NCBI RefSeq assembly: GCF_000247695.1 | Contig: NW_004624748.1 | Span: 8,308,986-8,372,985 of the forward strand | DNA: 64,000 bases | From: Heterocephalus glaber | Taxonomy: Eukaryota > Chordata > Mammalia > Rodentia > Bathyergidae | Reading direction: 5' to 3' | Shown: one piece after another, positions 1-12,670 of the stretch | Layout: every line of letters starts with the position of its first letter | How positions within the stretch are numbered: position 1 is the first letter of the stretch | Program-made: the position numbers and the translations under genes | The notes under the pieces: generated by a model | What the model saw: the letters and a program-made list of their open reading frames with translations, nothing else | Databases searched by the model: none | Told to the model about the DNA's origin: nothing

Positions 1-540
1 TTTGTGTTTCTTGTGTAAATTTTTTGGTGAATAGTAATGTCAGATTTTCACCTTAAGGGACTGTTACATCCAATATACTGGTAAGGTTTCTCTCCATTAT
101 GGATTAGCTTATGGCTAGTAAGACTTAAATGATAATTCAAGGATTGCCTCATTTATTACACATGAAAATTATCTTTCCAGTGGGAATACTACAATGTTTG
201 CTAAGACTCGAACACTGAATACTTCTGCCTCATTCACTACTTTCTCTCCAGGATGAAATCTCCAATGAATTCTAAGTTAGGAATTGTGAAGGAAGACCTT
301 GCCATAGTTTTCCAGTAAGAATTACATGCTTAGCCCTAAACACACACTAATAGCTTTGCTACACTCACTGAATTTGTAAGATTTTTCTCTGCTTTGAGTG
401 CTCCCGTGTACAAGATATCAAATTTGACTAAAGATCTTAACATATTCATTACATTTTTAAGGTTTCTCTCCAGTATGGATTCTTTGATGCTTTGCTAGAG
501 ATGACCTATACCTGAAAACATTGGCACATTCACTGCATAA
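1..540 (-). pseudogene. Decayed C2H2 zinc-finger (ZNF) pseudogene fragment
   Basis: On the minus strand, positions 537 to about 460 read CSECANVFRY...H...H followed by the linker TGEKP, a near-perfect C2H2 finger. Further linker remnants occur at 378-400 (SREKS), 238-252 (H-PGEK) and 83-103 (HNGEKP). Stops follow directly (a TAA after the first TGEKP, then TGA and others), and the finger spacing departs from multiples of 84 bp, so indels have accumulated. It runs off the left edge. No KRAB box was seen upstream (540-1900). Likely an old retrocopy or duplicated fragment; the parent gene is unknown. Confidence 0.85.
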
Positions 541-3500
541 AATGACTTATTCTGAACTATGCACATATGAAAGGCTGTCAGACTCCTGACCAGAGGTAAC
601 CAATGGGGATTCAAATGGGAAAGGATGTTTAAGTGAATAAACACAATACCAATAAAATATGGACTGATTTTATATGTTAGAGATGGGCTCTTCTAAATAA
701 ATTGGAACTTAAAAGTTGGTATAATAATAATAAACCTATCAATGTGCCACTCTGGTTATTCAATGTAAGAATTAGTCAAGATAAACACAAAATTAAAATA
801 AATACGTTAGTAAGAATCTCACTACTCCAAAAAAGGTGTCGGTTTTAATTTAAATTGATACTTAAATCATTGATTTGGGAGCAAAAAAGAGGTATAAGGT
901 TCAAAGAAGATAAAGAATTCATTTCTCCTCAAGATGAAGATGAAACGAAGTAGAAGCTTTAATTTATACAATGTCTTTGAATAATGAAAATTCTTACCAA
1001 TTATATAAATATAATTTCCTAAATCCTCACAACAGGTTATAGTAGAAAATTTATTACTATTTTAAATAGAAATTCTCATTATAAACAACAAAAATGCAAA
1101 TATCAAAGGTACTGAAAAGAAAAACTCAGCCATAATTCCACTTATATTAATGCAATCTTCTTAGCATCCGAATATATTTCAGGATATTAAGTCCACTTCA
1201 TTGGTGCAGAAACTGAGGGACATCCCTGTGGACATGGGATGGAAACATGCAACCTCCTACAGTCCTGAAGGGCCCTGGGCCACGCAGACAGGCAGCAAGT
1301 GGCCACTGTCTGCCCTTAATCTGCTCTTTTCTCTGGAGGTGAAGGGCTGGGCAGCTAGTAAACAAAGCTATTTTTGAGTTCCTCCTCCCATAAAGAAGGC
1401 AAGTCTGTTAACTAGGTCCTTGCTCCTTAAAGAGTTCTGAGACTAAGGCTGCTTATTTCAAGTTGAGTAGAAAAATTTCTCTGATAAACCAAATAAATAC
1501 CTGTTTTCTATGGTCATAAATGGCCACATAACCCCAAGGCCTAACTAGGTTCAGATTCTTAGGTGACACAAAGATCTATCCTGAAGGATTCAGGAGCCCA
1601 CTAAGGCCTGTCCCTGAAACCACATGGAGGCAAGCACAGAGGCCAAAGTCAGCTGCACAATCTGAACACCACAGAGGATGTGGATGGCACCTCATCCTGC
1701 CTACAGTTCTGAATGCAGCCCACTGAAGAAGACACATTTATAGGCAAGCCACTCTAAAACCATTCTTTCCTACTTGCCAATAAAAAGTGTGATTAACATT
1801 CCAATGAAGGACAGTCCCATTCACAACCCTCAACTATTTATTCAATGAATTTTGGTACAATCCTGCCACATCCTGCACAGACACATTTCCTGCATGTTCA
1901 ACAAACCACAGACTGGTTCTGTGGTTCTAGCTGCTGAATCACACATAAATGTTTCATGAACCTTGACCAACCCTGGGGAAAATATCTGGGATTATGTCCA
2001 TGGGGACTTCTAAAGAAAATATAATGAACTATAATAATCAGAACAATTTTAAATTTGCTTCCATACCATCGCAGGACTTGACATGTAATCATTTAACTAA
2101 ATCTGCTCAGGTACTGTATCCCACCCATATGTGCCTGATATGTAAACTGCTTACCCTGACTTTAGTTTGTAGTTTTAAATGATGATTCTATTACAGGATG
2201 ATATAAATTAGATATTTAGCTTAAAAAATGCAGAACTCAAGATCTCCACAGCTTGGGATAGATAAGATATGGATAAAGAAGAAAGCAGAAAAAGCTTGTA
2301 AATTAGAATGAACAATTCTGATCACTGCGAAGTTAATAAATATTTACCTAAATAATTAAGTTTGATGCAATAAAAATGATATAAATCCTTTGTATTTTTA
2401 GTATGAGACTTTTTAAATATCTAATTGTAGATGGAGAATCTCAGCAAGTACTCTTGTGATACAATTATCTTTTTTAGTGTAAATCATCAGTTGTACTGGG
2501 CCACGTGTACACTGCAACACTGACCCTCTTTGGTGAAAGGAGTACACATACCTAAGAGCAAGGAGGTCATCTGGTCTCACAACTTAGTGTTCTATTCCTG
2601 ATGAAAACATTTTTGCATGAATACTTTGAGATGAAACATGCTGACTGGAATATACAGAGAGATCTGCCAATTGCTTTCCAAATTTGCTTTTGAACTTATG
2701 GTTTTCCACTAGAATATTTTTTTCCAAATTGCTTTTGAATTTATGGTTTTTCACTAGAATTTTTGTTTACATTAACATTCTCACTCAAGAATTTCAAGTA
2801 CTAATAGACTTTTTCTACTAGCAGTGACCTTAAAGTAACTCTAGACACCAGTAAACTGCTGTTGCACTATCCATTATGGTGGAAAGTACATACACATACA
2901 AATACACACAACTGAAGACTTGAAAATCACCTAAAATCTTAAAAATGATTTCAAAAATATCCTAAGTGACATATGACATACTTTTTACTAAGCATAGTTA
3001 ACTGGGACATTGGAAGAAAAGTTCATTCATTTCCTCTATTTCAACTTTCTTGGGAATTATAGTTGCCTATACATGCAAGAGACACTGCTAGGGGAATAAT
3101 TCAGAAATTATGATAAATTTTGCTCTGTGTTTAAAAAATTTAATTGCCTTTTTCTTAATTAAAAAAAGAAATTGCAATTACTGACTTTTACTCAAATGGG
3201 CAAGGGCATACCTATCTCATTTTGTATCATTATAAGCCAAAAAAACATTGATGAGTTTAAAATAAGCACAGGGGCTTAAATCATAGCTCATCAGTGCTAT
3301 CTAGCAGAGACATGAATAATTTATCATCCAGAACTTGGCATGAGAGTTTGCATTCACAAATGAAAAATTACTTATTGGTCCATGACATAATTAAGTCATT
3401 AGAAAAGGTAAGTAGTTTCACAAATATATGAAGCCAAGAATGTATATACAATATTAAAATATGTACATATAATATAGATACATAGATTAACACCGTTGAA

Positions 3501-4651
3501 AGACGAAAGGATCACACAGACATTTAGTCCATCATATAAAAACTACTCTTTTAAAAAAAGAATTTATTTCTTTTATTGATACAGTTCTGACATAAGGATG
3601 TTTTAACAATGTTCTCTTTTTCCTCAAACAACGTTAGAATTCTACCACTAACCCACCCACGCCTGAACTACAACAAGCTAAAAAATAGTTGAGAAGAAAG
3701 AAATGTTAAGAGGGGAGCAAAAGCCTTTTTCACTTTTAATAACTCCTATCGCTGAGTAGACTTAAATTGAAATGTATTTCTTTCACATACTCAAAAAGAG
3801 TCATTCCATGATAGATTAAGTTACTTTATCCCTGGGGCATAAGTCATAAATATAATTTCTACCCATTTGTGTTTAGCACAATGATGAGAAACTTCTCTCC
3901 ATTTATATAGTACCCCCAAATTCTGAATGAATTGGCCCATGTGCCTCTGAAAAATTACTTTATGTTACTAACAGCAAAGTCTTTCAAAGCCCTGGAATCA
4001 ACCATTTTTCTGAGAGCAAGGCTGGGGCTGCGCCTGGGAAAGGGAAAGAGGAAGACAACAAAGAGTTGGGCTAGCTACAGATAACTGCCATCTGGGCCTA
4101 CAGCTAACTAAAAGAGAAAAATGCAAATATAAATAGTTAAACTATAAAGCAACAAATAAAATTGTCATTAGTGATAAGAATAATTGTAGTATATAGCGTT
4201 GGTTAGTTTGATTCACATACTCAAAATGAAACTCCAATGAATGAAAATCAACAATTAGGAGGTAACTACAGTCTGAGTAGGAGTTTTGAATAGGGAATAC
4301 ATCAGCTCCAAAATTCTTGCTCACTCAAAGCCTCATCACTTTCTGCTCTTAAAGAAGCTACTGATTCTAATTAATCTAGCTGATTAATTTGTTTGCAAGT
4401 GTGGAATTTCAGATTTCAAAATCTTATATTATTTTCCCTTTGTTCTTAGAAATGAATGTATAGTGTAGTTATTTTAATTTTGCTACAATAGAGCAATTTA
4501 AATTAAAATTTTATACAATATATTTAAGATTAGTCTCTGAGAAAGAATGAGACTAAAAATACATGTACAAGGGTTACATCTATTCAATGATTCAAACACA
4601 TAGACACAATTTTTACTAAAATATGGTTATTTGAACTAAGTTTGATGTTAC
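541..4651. other. Intron 3' of exon w16: mostly unannotated
   Basis: AT-rich intronic DNA. A less AT-rich block at about 1190-1750 has no coding or repeat match that I recognise. A local tandem duplication lies at 2675-2760. No terminal CH exon was found. The short open frames here show no family resemblance. Confidence 0.6.
2675..2760. repeat. Imperfect tandem duplication, two units of about 40 bp
   Basis: Unit 1 (2675-2715) and unit 2 (2721-2760) share the order tttccaaatt, gcttttgaa, ttatggttt, cactagaat, differing by a few substitutions and one-base indels. A small local duplication. Confidence 0.85.
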
Positions 4652-4729
4652 CTCTGGTACTCCTAGTTTTCGGCATGCTTCTAAAAAGTTTTCCACATTT
4701 CTTCTGCATTTAGCCATGCTAAGTTTGGG
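4652..4729 (-). CDS. LRCH1: LRCH1 exon w16: calponin homology domain, part 2
   Basis: 78 nt, phase 0-0. The acceptor is cattttacag and the donor is CCAGAG|gtaaca. It reads PKLSMAKCRRNVENF, then LEACRKLGVPE. It continues the CH domain (the F..AC...GV helix). The domain is incomplete here; its last helices must come from exon(s) before position 1. I see no such exon in 1-4651. Confidence 0.96.
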
Positions 4730-5410
4730 CTGTAAAATGCAAATATACAGAAATAATGTATTATTAAAAGAGTAGACATGGCAAAATTTGAAATACTTTC
4801 CTGATAAATTTTAATATTCTATGATTAGTTTCCTTAGAAAGGAAAGCAAGAAGCATGACAGATCCAACATAGCACAGAAGCCATGCTTTATAAAGATTGA
4901 CTTTATCCTGTTAAAAGTGAGAGTGAAGTGACTCTAATCTTATCAACATTAAAATCTAAATCTTCACAGTATTTATTTAAAAATTTATTTAAAATGCCTC
5001 CCTTTACACAAAAGAAAGTAAGTCTGTTGCTATGTGGAATAACATGGAGGCCTAACAAATATTCTCCATCTTGGTTGGCTAGGGAGGAAGTTATACCCCC
5101 ATCGTGATCTGCACGAAGACAAGCCAAGCAGCTGCCTGGGTGGTTCTGCCATCCCCCTAGCACATCAGAGCACGTGCAAAAGTGAAGCCCATGCAAAAAG
5201 GAAGAACAGACATGAGGAAGGGACATGGGAATAACAGAAGAGCAGGTTCTAGATGAGGCAGACAGGGCACCAAGAGGCATTTCATCACATGGAAATCTCA
5301 GCTTTTGTCTCTGATCCTTTGGGCCCACAGTCTTCTGTCATCTACTTATAGTTCTGAGGGGGTCTTCTGTGAAAGTCCAGTGAGGCTTCACATTATTCTA
5401 AATGCTTAGG

Positions 5411-5496
5411 ACTGGGGATATAGCTCAGTGGCACCCTGCCTGCCTGGCAAGTGCAAGGTCCTGGGTTCAATTCCCAGTACCAGAAAAAAAAAATCA
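5411..5496 (+). mobile_element. ID SINE (tRNA-derived) with target-site duplication
   Basis: Starts actggggatatagctcagtg and ends ttcccagtacc plus poly(A). The pol III A box (tagctcagtgg) and B box (ggttcaattcc) are intact. It is flanked by aaatgcttagg (5400-5410) and aaatacttagg (5497-5507), an 11-bp duplication with one mismatch, so insertion is fairly recent. Confidence 0.95.
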
Positions 5497-7374
5497 AAAT
5501 ACTTAGGTCAGCCCAGAACAAGCCAATAGATGGCATGTTTCAATCTATAGACCAATGATTTCCCATCTCTGAAATTGAGGGAGGACCTATTCTAAGATTG
5601 TAGCTTTAAATAGAAAAGTTCTTGCAACAAATACAATATTTAATTGTTAGATATTGGTTAAAGAATTGTCACCATTGGTCAAAGAATCAAAAGTTATACC
5701 AATTGAGATGCCAATGTTTTGCTTATCAAATTCTCAAAAACTGAAAATATTCATTTTTCTAAGGAATGGTCTTTTAGCATATGGGCAATAACAGTGATTC
5801 TGTTCACCATTATATTCTCTCAGCTTGGAGTAAAAAATGGACATTACTTTCAGGAATGAAAGGTTAGAATGGTTAATGCTGGCAAGGAAAGGCACTCTCA
5901 CCTAGTGCTGATGAGGCAAACAACCGTACTTATTGTTCACTATGTGCCAGACACTGGTCTTGGTGCTAAAGATAAAACTGTGGAATCAAAAGACACAACT
6001 CTTACATCACTTAGCTGTAGCATAGTTGGCAAAGGAAACTGTAATATAACACAGGATAGTTCTTAGTTGTAATGGGGTTGCTGTAAGGGAAAATACAAAC
6101 TGCAAAAGGACCCAGTTTTAAGGGGTCAAGGATGGTTTGCCTCCTTGAAAGAACTGAAGCAGAGGAAATTGGACGATAGTGATGCGGAAGGGCCAAGATG
6201 TGGGGCAGGGTCAGGAGCAGTATTCTAGGCAGACAGCTGCCTATGCCTGACTGGAGTCGAGAGGTACTGTCATAGAGCAGTGACAGGAAGCAGGTTCTAT
6301 GGCTACAGCATGGCTGGGCTGTCAAAAATAGCTTCAAGATGAAGAATTTTTGTTAAGTGGACACTTAGAAACAAACTGCACTTCTAAAAAGAAACACTAT
6401 TATAGCATAGACTAAAGTATGTTACAGTTATTAACACAGATATTTAGGAAAAATTTTAATGACAGGGAATACTTAAGCTTTAATAATAACTTTTAAATAC
6501 CACTAAATGGTATATATAAGAAGCCCTAATTAAAAATACAGAAAATGTTAACAGTAAAGAAGATAAAAGGTTAACGATAGTTGTCTTTGAGTGTAAGATA
6601 AAGGCCAACTTATTCTTCTGTTTTTCTCTCTTTTCTCTATTTTTTCCAACCAGACATTAATTTTTCAATTTAAAAAATTTTTAAAAAGATATAAAAACAA
6701 ATGATTTCTAAAATACTATAGTATTTTCCCTGAAAAAATTAATAAAATATATAAAGTATATATTGATTGTGTCCTTTAACACCTTATAAAAGAGTTCTTA
6801 TGAAATGATAGTTGTATATTCCAGTGGGAGGTTGAAGAGTCCGTAGTGTTTCTCACAGAATTTGGGAAAAATAATTAAAGAAGAATTTTGCATATGGCTC
6901 AGGCAATTTTACGGCAGTCTGAACCCTGTTTGTAACAGAGTCTGGAAAGTTTCAGATTGGATTACAGGATGGAATTTAGTGTCCCACACTAAGGCTTCCA
7001 GAGGAGATCTGAAAGATGAGCCAAAGCAGTCTATTTGCTGTATGTTTCTGAGGTGAAAAGAGTCAAGGTTTTCAGAGGAAAAATATATTCAACATTACAG
7101 AAAGGAAATCATTGAAATGGAATCATCAAATAGTATTTCTGGTTCCAAGAGAAAAAAATGTAGGATAAATAATACCATAATGAGGCCTTCCTGGGGAAGA
7201 GAGAGGGAGAAGAGAGTATCTCAACAGTTTTCACTTAACATGCGAAAGTACTGCATCTTACAAACACTATACAGTACCTTGAGATGAGAGGTTCTGAATT
7301 TTTAAAATGTGCTCTATATAAGCACTAATGACACGAATGGTTCATATTTATGTGAATAGCCTCCTCTTAAGAAC

Positions 7375-7495
7375 ACGTCCATTATAGAGAAGAACAAATT
7401 GAGTTAGAGACAGGATGTATAATTTGCCCCAAAGTCATATGGCTTTTAGAAGTACATCCAGAATTTTAATCCAAACCTTATATTCTTAGCCCCTA
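7375..7495 (-). repeat. MIR-like SINE remnant
   Basis: The order of phrases (caaattgag, aatttgccccaaagtcatatggc, agaattttaatccaaacct) resembles the reverse complement of the MIR core. Old and diverged. Confidence 0.5.
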
Positions 7496-8187
7496 AATTC
7501 TTCTGCTTCTCCCAACACACAGAAAAAACTGAGTAGAAATTATTCTTCTGTGGTATCTAGAACGAGGATCTTACAGGCAGGTTTTATCAGGGAGGATGAG
7601 GCTTTAGGGGGCGTTAGTGGGGTCCTATTCCCCACCTTTCTACCATCTTCAAAGAGTCCCTGAGCACAGTATGATGAAGGAGTCTAATTCGTGTCTTGCT
7701 GACTGACCTCTGGCTTAACAGGTTAGTCACAATATTTTCCATAGACTGCACATCTTTACAAGACTATTCTAAAATCCCCAATGACAATAAAAGAAAGAGA
7801 TCCCATGTTGAAGGAACGCTATCAACCAAAAGGAGCTTTCTGTAAAGACTTCTCACTGTTTAAATAACCCTATGTGAAAAGTGGATCTTTACATTTCTAC
7901 AGTCCTAAAGTTAGCAGTAATTTCAGTAATTTCTTTAAATTTGATATCTGAAATAAAGCTATTTTCAGCCATCTACATATTTACTTTAATATTCTCCCTT
8001 TTTAGTGAAAATGTTGTTTCATTCAGACTCATTCCTGTGATTTGTTCTTCTAGTTGTTTGGGGCCCAAAAGAAAGGATTGGAGCAGGGGGCCTATTTGTC
8101 ACACTGGCATTCTTAACTGACCACACTGTCTTCTTAAGAAGAGTGTTTCACGTTAGAGTTAGCTACCCTTTATATGGTGTTACTTAC

Positions 8188-8325
8188 AACTGCCGGGGAG
8201 GGTACATGGATACTGGCAACAGACCGTGGGCGGATGTGATTGACCAGGTGGCAGAGCACAACACCATCCATGAGTGCGGCTCCCAGGTCTTCATGAAGAG
8301 TGACCTTCAGTCTCATCTCTATGCT
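8188..8325 (-). CDS. LRCH1: LRCH1 exon w15: calponin homology domain, part 1
   Basis: 138 nt, phase 0-0. The acceptor is tctttcacag and the donor is GCAGTT|gtaagta (full consensus). It reads SIEMRLKVTLHEDLGA, then ALMDGVVLCHLVNHIRP and RSVASIHVPSPAV. The DLGAALMDGVVLCHLVN stretch is the core CH-domain signature (compare DG.VLC.L.N in calponin and actin-binding CH domains). A single CH domain of this kind usually does not bind actin strongly by itself. Confidence 0.97.
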
Positions 8326-8689
8326 CTGTGAAAGAAGAAAGCCAGTAGCTATGGACACTCTTCAGGGCAAAAAAAAAAATGCAGCTGCAAGTATTTATGA
8401 ATTGAGCCACTAGTTTCGTTTTGGAGACAAGAATAAGGATGCTCAGAAAACACTGACATCATTTGTTTTTTTCAAACAATACACAAAATCCCCCTGTACA
8501 GAGCCAAATTTCATTGTATCTCAAATTTTAAAATTAGAATTAAAAGAATGACAGAATCACTCTTGAGTTCAAGTTTTTTCAGCCCTTGATATGAAAACAT
8601 ACAATGAATCCTTCATGGGGTAGAAGAGGGATAAAGGGATGCTTTTCTCAATGACTACATTTTATTGAGATATCAATTAGTCTTTTTAA

Positions 8690-10120
8690 AAAAGATTAAA
8701 CTGTTAATTTTGAGGAATTCTAGATTCATATGCAGTTGTAAGAAATAATTCAGAGAGATTCCATCTACGCTTTGCATAGTTTCTTCCAACGGCAGCAACT
8801 TGCAAAACCACCACAATACTAACATGAACAGAGTCAAGGTGGACAACATTCCCAACACTGCAAAGATCCCTCATGCTGCCCTTTTATGCCACACCCACTG
8901 CTCCCCATCCTAAAAACACTCTCTGCCCCATATTCTTTCTCCTTTGCTTCTGCAACTCCCATGACATGAGTTTAAATTTTTTGTTTCACTCTCATAGTTC
9001 CCCGAGGCCTGTTCATTGATTTTCAGTCTGTTTTCTCTCTGTTGTTCATATTAGATCATTTCTCTTTATTTCCTTTGTAACCTCCATTCCAGTTCTTTCC
9101 TTTGTCTCCTCTCTTCTGCCATGGAGCCCATCCACCAGACGTTTTATTTTGGATAATGTATTTTTCAGTTCTAAATTTCCATTTGTCTCTTCTTTGTAGT
9201 TCTGCTCTTCTGTTTCACTGCTGAGATGCCCTAGGTTCCCTTTTCCTTTCTTGCAACCATATTTGTCATTGCTTGGTGAAGTTATTTTGTCATGGTTGCT
9301 TTAATCCCTTCGTCAGTAATTTGTAACTTCTCTGCCATGTCAGGGCTACCATCTGTGAATTGTCATTTTTCACTTGGTTTATGGTTGTCCTAGTTCTTGG
9401 TGTGGTGAATGATTTTCTATCAAAGCCTGAACATCTTTTGTTTTGTGCCATATTAAGAGACGCTTGAACATATTTAAACCTGTTTCATTCAGCTGTCTGT
9501 ATTTTTGGATATCACTCTGACAGTGAAGGTAGAATTTCATCTCATTACTGCCAGATCAGTGTAGAAGTCTAGGTTTTTCTCTTGGTCTCTGGTGGCCAGG
9601 GGCTTGGGGTAGGGGTGTGTTTTCTTCCAGCTGGGGAGAGATGCTCTCCCAATGGCACTGTGGAAGCAGAGGGGTATGAAATTCTGGCTCCAATTTTGCC
9701 TTCTCTGACATCAACCCTGTGGGGCACAAGTCCCGCCTCCTGACTTGGCCTTTGCTAGAGTGGGGAGGGTGGGACCACTAATCTTTCCTTTGGTGTTCAG
9801 CTGGAGCAGGGCATTTTTTGTCTAAATATTTTCTGTCTTGAGAGATTGCCCATTTCCTGGTTGTCTGGCTAGAAGAAGCAGGCTTTTGTTAAGGCTTTCT
9901 CCTTCTTTAAAAATATGAGCCCATTAGTGTTTCTAGTTCCTTCAGCTCCAAGTCTGACACATCCAAGGACAAGAAAGCTCCTGGAGCTCATTACCACATT
10001 GTTCCTCAAGTCCTGAGCCAGCCTGCCCTCTTCTGTCCTTTTAGGGTTGGTTTTATAAACACTGCATAAGGATTTTAGGGGAGGAGTAGGAAAACATGTC
10101 TACTCAATCTTCTTAGTAGC
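8690..10120 (-). mobile_element. Old L1 (L1M-type) 5' region, minus strand
   Basis: The plus strand carries phrases known from the reverse complement of ancient mammalian L1 5' regions: attcatatgcagttgtaag (about 8725), catggttgctttaa, ctcattactgccagatcag (about 9540) and catgtctactcaatcttc (10096-10113). The last marks the element's 5' end, so it reads leftwards, in the same sense as LRCH1. No ORF1/ORF2 coding is intact. Subfamily not determined. Confidence 0.6.
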
Positions 10121-11379
10121 AGAAGTAAAGAAGTCAATTTTAAAATCTTGAAGGAAAGTTTCTGGTTTGCAACAGAAGCTCTTTTAAACTAGACAATCAC
10201 CTAAGAATGGATAGCTTAATTTGGTGATTTCTAATAAATGAAAACTTGAAAAATAGTGCATGTAATAGGGTTATAGAAATCTCTTTCAGAACGGCTGTAT
10301 AACTTTTTAGGCACTGCTTCATTCTCTATTTTATCTCACTAAATTAAAGCATAAATAAGTAGTATGACCCAGGTTTAAGATGACATTGTGAGATATCGCT
10401 CATTAAGAGACCTTAACTTTAATCTTATTTTCATGTATCCTGAAAAGTTTATCTTTCAAGTTTACAGCACATTCAAATCCTCTGGGCAAATAACAGGTCT
10501 GAGTTTCTCTTTGTGCTTATGAATTAACCCCAGTGACTTTATTAAATGCTTGTCTTTTAAATCCTGCCCTCCTTATCTGCTAAACCAAAAAGGAAGTATC
10601 ATCTGTAAAAACAGAGATGATGATCTACCTTAATTTAATTTAAACTTTATTGATAGGATTTTTTCATACCTTGGCAGACTCCATTGCTATCTGACATTCT
10701 GTATTTCTCTCTTTCTCTTTCTTTTCTTATTTAGTATCTCCAATACTCTACAGGCTTCATAAGAGTAAGGTGTTTTTTTGTTCTCACCTATGTGCATCAC
10801 CCAGAATAATACTTGAAAGAGAGTGGTGAAAGGAGACCTGGAGAAGAAGTTTTTTTTATCCTCTTCTGAGTTATAACTGGTACTTTGCCTTGAATATAAA
10901 GAACTTAAATTATAATTCATAATTTTCTGTCTTTAGTTACAAATACCAATGTCTTCTTCCTTGGTCATGGCTTCTTGCAGTATTTTACCTTCCATATGTA
11001 ATCTTCCTAACTAGACAAAAAGACTGTAAGGGTACACAAATACCTACAGAGTCCCCCCCACCAGAAACTAAAAGTTACAATGAAGAACTAATCAGTCCTA
11101 GTCCCTGCCATTACCAAGATTAAAATTGTCAATAGCCTCCATTTTAAGACTTCATCCTTAGGAGGAACTCAAATGGTCTGCCTGTTGAGGACAATTACAA
11201 ACATCTTTAAATTAATTGATGGAATATTATTATTAAGAAAATAAATGACAGTGTATCATTTAAAGTACACCAGAATTGAAATAATATCAGTATTTATAAG
11301 TTTGTATTATTTCTACTTACAGCCTCTTGTATTTTTCTCAAGACCCCACTAAAATAGATTAGAACTATGTTTTTAGTAC

Positions 11380-11460
11380 ATGAAGAAACTGATACATGGG
11401 ATTATTAAGTGATTTCCCCAATGTCAGTCAGTAAGTGACCTAACTAGGTTTGAAACTACT
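11380..11460 (-). repeat. MIR-like SINE remnant
   Basis: The run atgaagaaactgatac, gtgatttccccaatgtcag, gtaagtgacctaactaggt, tttgaaact follows the reverse-complement MIR core. Confidence 0.6.
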
Positions 11461-11556
11461 GTCATTCGCAATGCTTCAAAGTCTATTTTTTTAAAAATAT
11501 GAAATGCTGCTTCAATCTGAAAATTATTATTCAGTTATATAGCATTTTTTGAGTAC

Positions 11557-11666
11557 CTCACGGAGTTGTTCCACCAGTTCTTTTTCTTCTCGTAGCTGTT
11601 CCATTTTTCTCCGAATAGTAAACTGTGGGTCTATGGATTCCAGATTTCTCTGAGGTCTTAGAAACA
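11557..11666 (-). CDS. LRCH1: LRCH1 exon w14: charged helix before the CH domain
   Basis: 110 nt. The acceptor is tttctgttatag and the donor is CGTGAG|gtactc. With the incoming G it reads VFLRPQRNLESIDPQFT, then IRRKMEQLREEKELVEQLRE, ending on a codon boundary. The RRKMEQLREEKELVEQL run is highly charged and likely a short coiled coil leading into the CH domain. Confidence 0.96.
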
Positions 11667-12371
11667 CTATAACAGAAAGGGAAGACAATCCCTTAGATTT
11701 GGCCTTGCACAAGTTGCCTAACAAACAGGGCTGTTCATATTTAAATTAAACAAATAATCTCTTTATTCATCCCAAATAATTTATTTACCATTCAGAGAAA
11801 CAAAGAAATTCTGAGTTCACAGGAAAAGCTTGAATCAAATATTCTAAAGGAGACTGTATTTTAAATTATATTGGGTTGTATTTCTTTGTGGCAATAACCT
11901 GAACCCAGGGAAGAGTCTGAGTCACTGTGGAGACCATTACAGGCTACTTCTTGGACAGACTCTGTCTCTTTAGTTTTTCCACCGTCTTCATTCTAAATTT
12001 TAATTTGTATCCAAATTCCTTCATTGAATTCAGATAATTTATCTCAAGCAGATGCTAGAATTGCTTTGCATGTTAAAAATAAGTGTAGATTAATGTTTTT
12101 GTTAGCATAACATTTTTGTAAGCCTAAGTAAAAGCTAAGTGATGATAGAGAAGATTACCTATTTGAGTGTTGCATGGAAAAAGGCTGCCTTTTATCGTGT
12201 CAGTGACCAAGTACCCAAGAAGCCAGCTCTTTAGAGATGACACAGACTGCTTTCAGGAAGGCTGGTGGGATTAGAGGCAATTTAAGAAATCATCATTGGC
12301 TTTAGGTTCTTAAAGTTATAACCTCTGAGGATAGTATCTAATAACAATGCTTCCTGTTGAAGGAATTAAAG

Positions 12372-12545
12372 TATATGCCTATAGTCCCAGCACTCTGGGC
12401 GGCTGAGGCAGGAGGACTGAAAGTTTGAGGCCACCCTGGGCAACTTAGTGAAATAGTGTGACCCTGCCTCAAAATAAAAAATAAAATGGGCTATTGATGT
12501 AGCTGAGTGTGAAGGACCTGAATTCAATTTCCAGTGTAAGAAACC
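12372..12545 (+). mobile_element. Fused B1-ID dimeric SINE
   Basis: The B1 half (gcctatagtcccagcact, ctgaggcaggagga, ccctgcctcaaaataaaa) runs straight into a diverged ID half (gggctattgatgtagctgag, gacctgaattcaatttccag). This dimer type is reported from squirrel-related rodents and dormice. Confidence 0.85.
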
Positions 12546-12592
12546 AAAATCAAAGCAAACCAACACAAAATAGAAAACTCCCAGATGTTCTC

Positions 12593-12670
12593 TTGGGTGG
12601 AGATGTACTTCAGAAGTAGAATACTTGCCTTGCCTATGGAGGCCCTAGGTTCAGTTCCAAGTACTCCACA
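12593..12670 (+). mobile_element. Diverged ID SINE
   Basis: The phrases gggtggagatgtacttcag, acttgccttgcctatg, ggccctaggttcagttcc follow the ID order. Older than its neighbours. Confidence 0.75.

Larger units (their letters stand above)
4730..8187. other. Intron between w15 and w16
   Basis: 3.46 kb. Holds an ID SINE (5411-5496) with target-site duplication and an MIR-like remnant (7375-7495). An ancient-repeat-like phrase (tatgtgccagacactg) lies near 5940-5960. The frame at 4903-5328 (141 codons, minus) has no recognisable domain and I do not call it a gene. Confidence 0.6.
8326..11556. other. Intron between w14 and w15
   Basis: 3.23 kb, with its centre filled by an L1M-like 5' region (8690-10120). 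An MIR-like remnant lies at 11380-11460. The rest is unremarkable AT-rich sequence. Confidence 0.6.

Noticed and set aside
1190..1750. Terminal LRCH1 exon or zinc-finger 5' part
   Set aside because: No CH-domain C-terminal peptide, KRAB motif or splice acceptor in phase could be found.
4903..5328. 141-codon minus-strand open frame
   Set aside because: No recognisable domain, no splice or promoter context, and it lies wholly inside an intron.
5411..5488. tRNA gene
   Set aside because: A and B boxes are present, but the body is an ID SINE with poly(A) and target duplication, not a foldable tRNA with a proper anticodon arm.
8143..8331. Plus-strand frame over exon w15
   Set aside because: An antisense shadow of the CH-domain exon; the minus strand has both splice sites and the CH signature.
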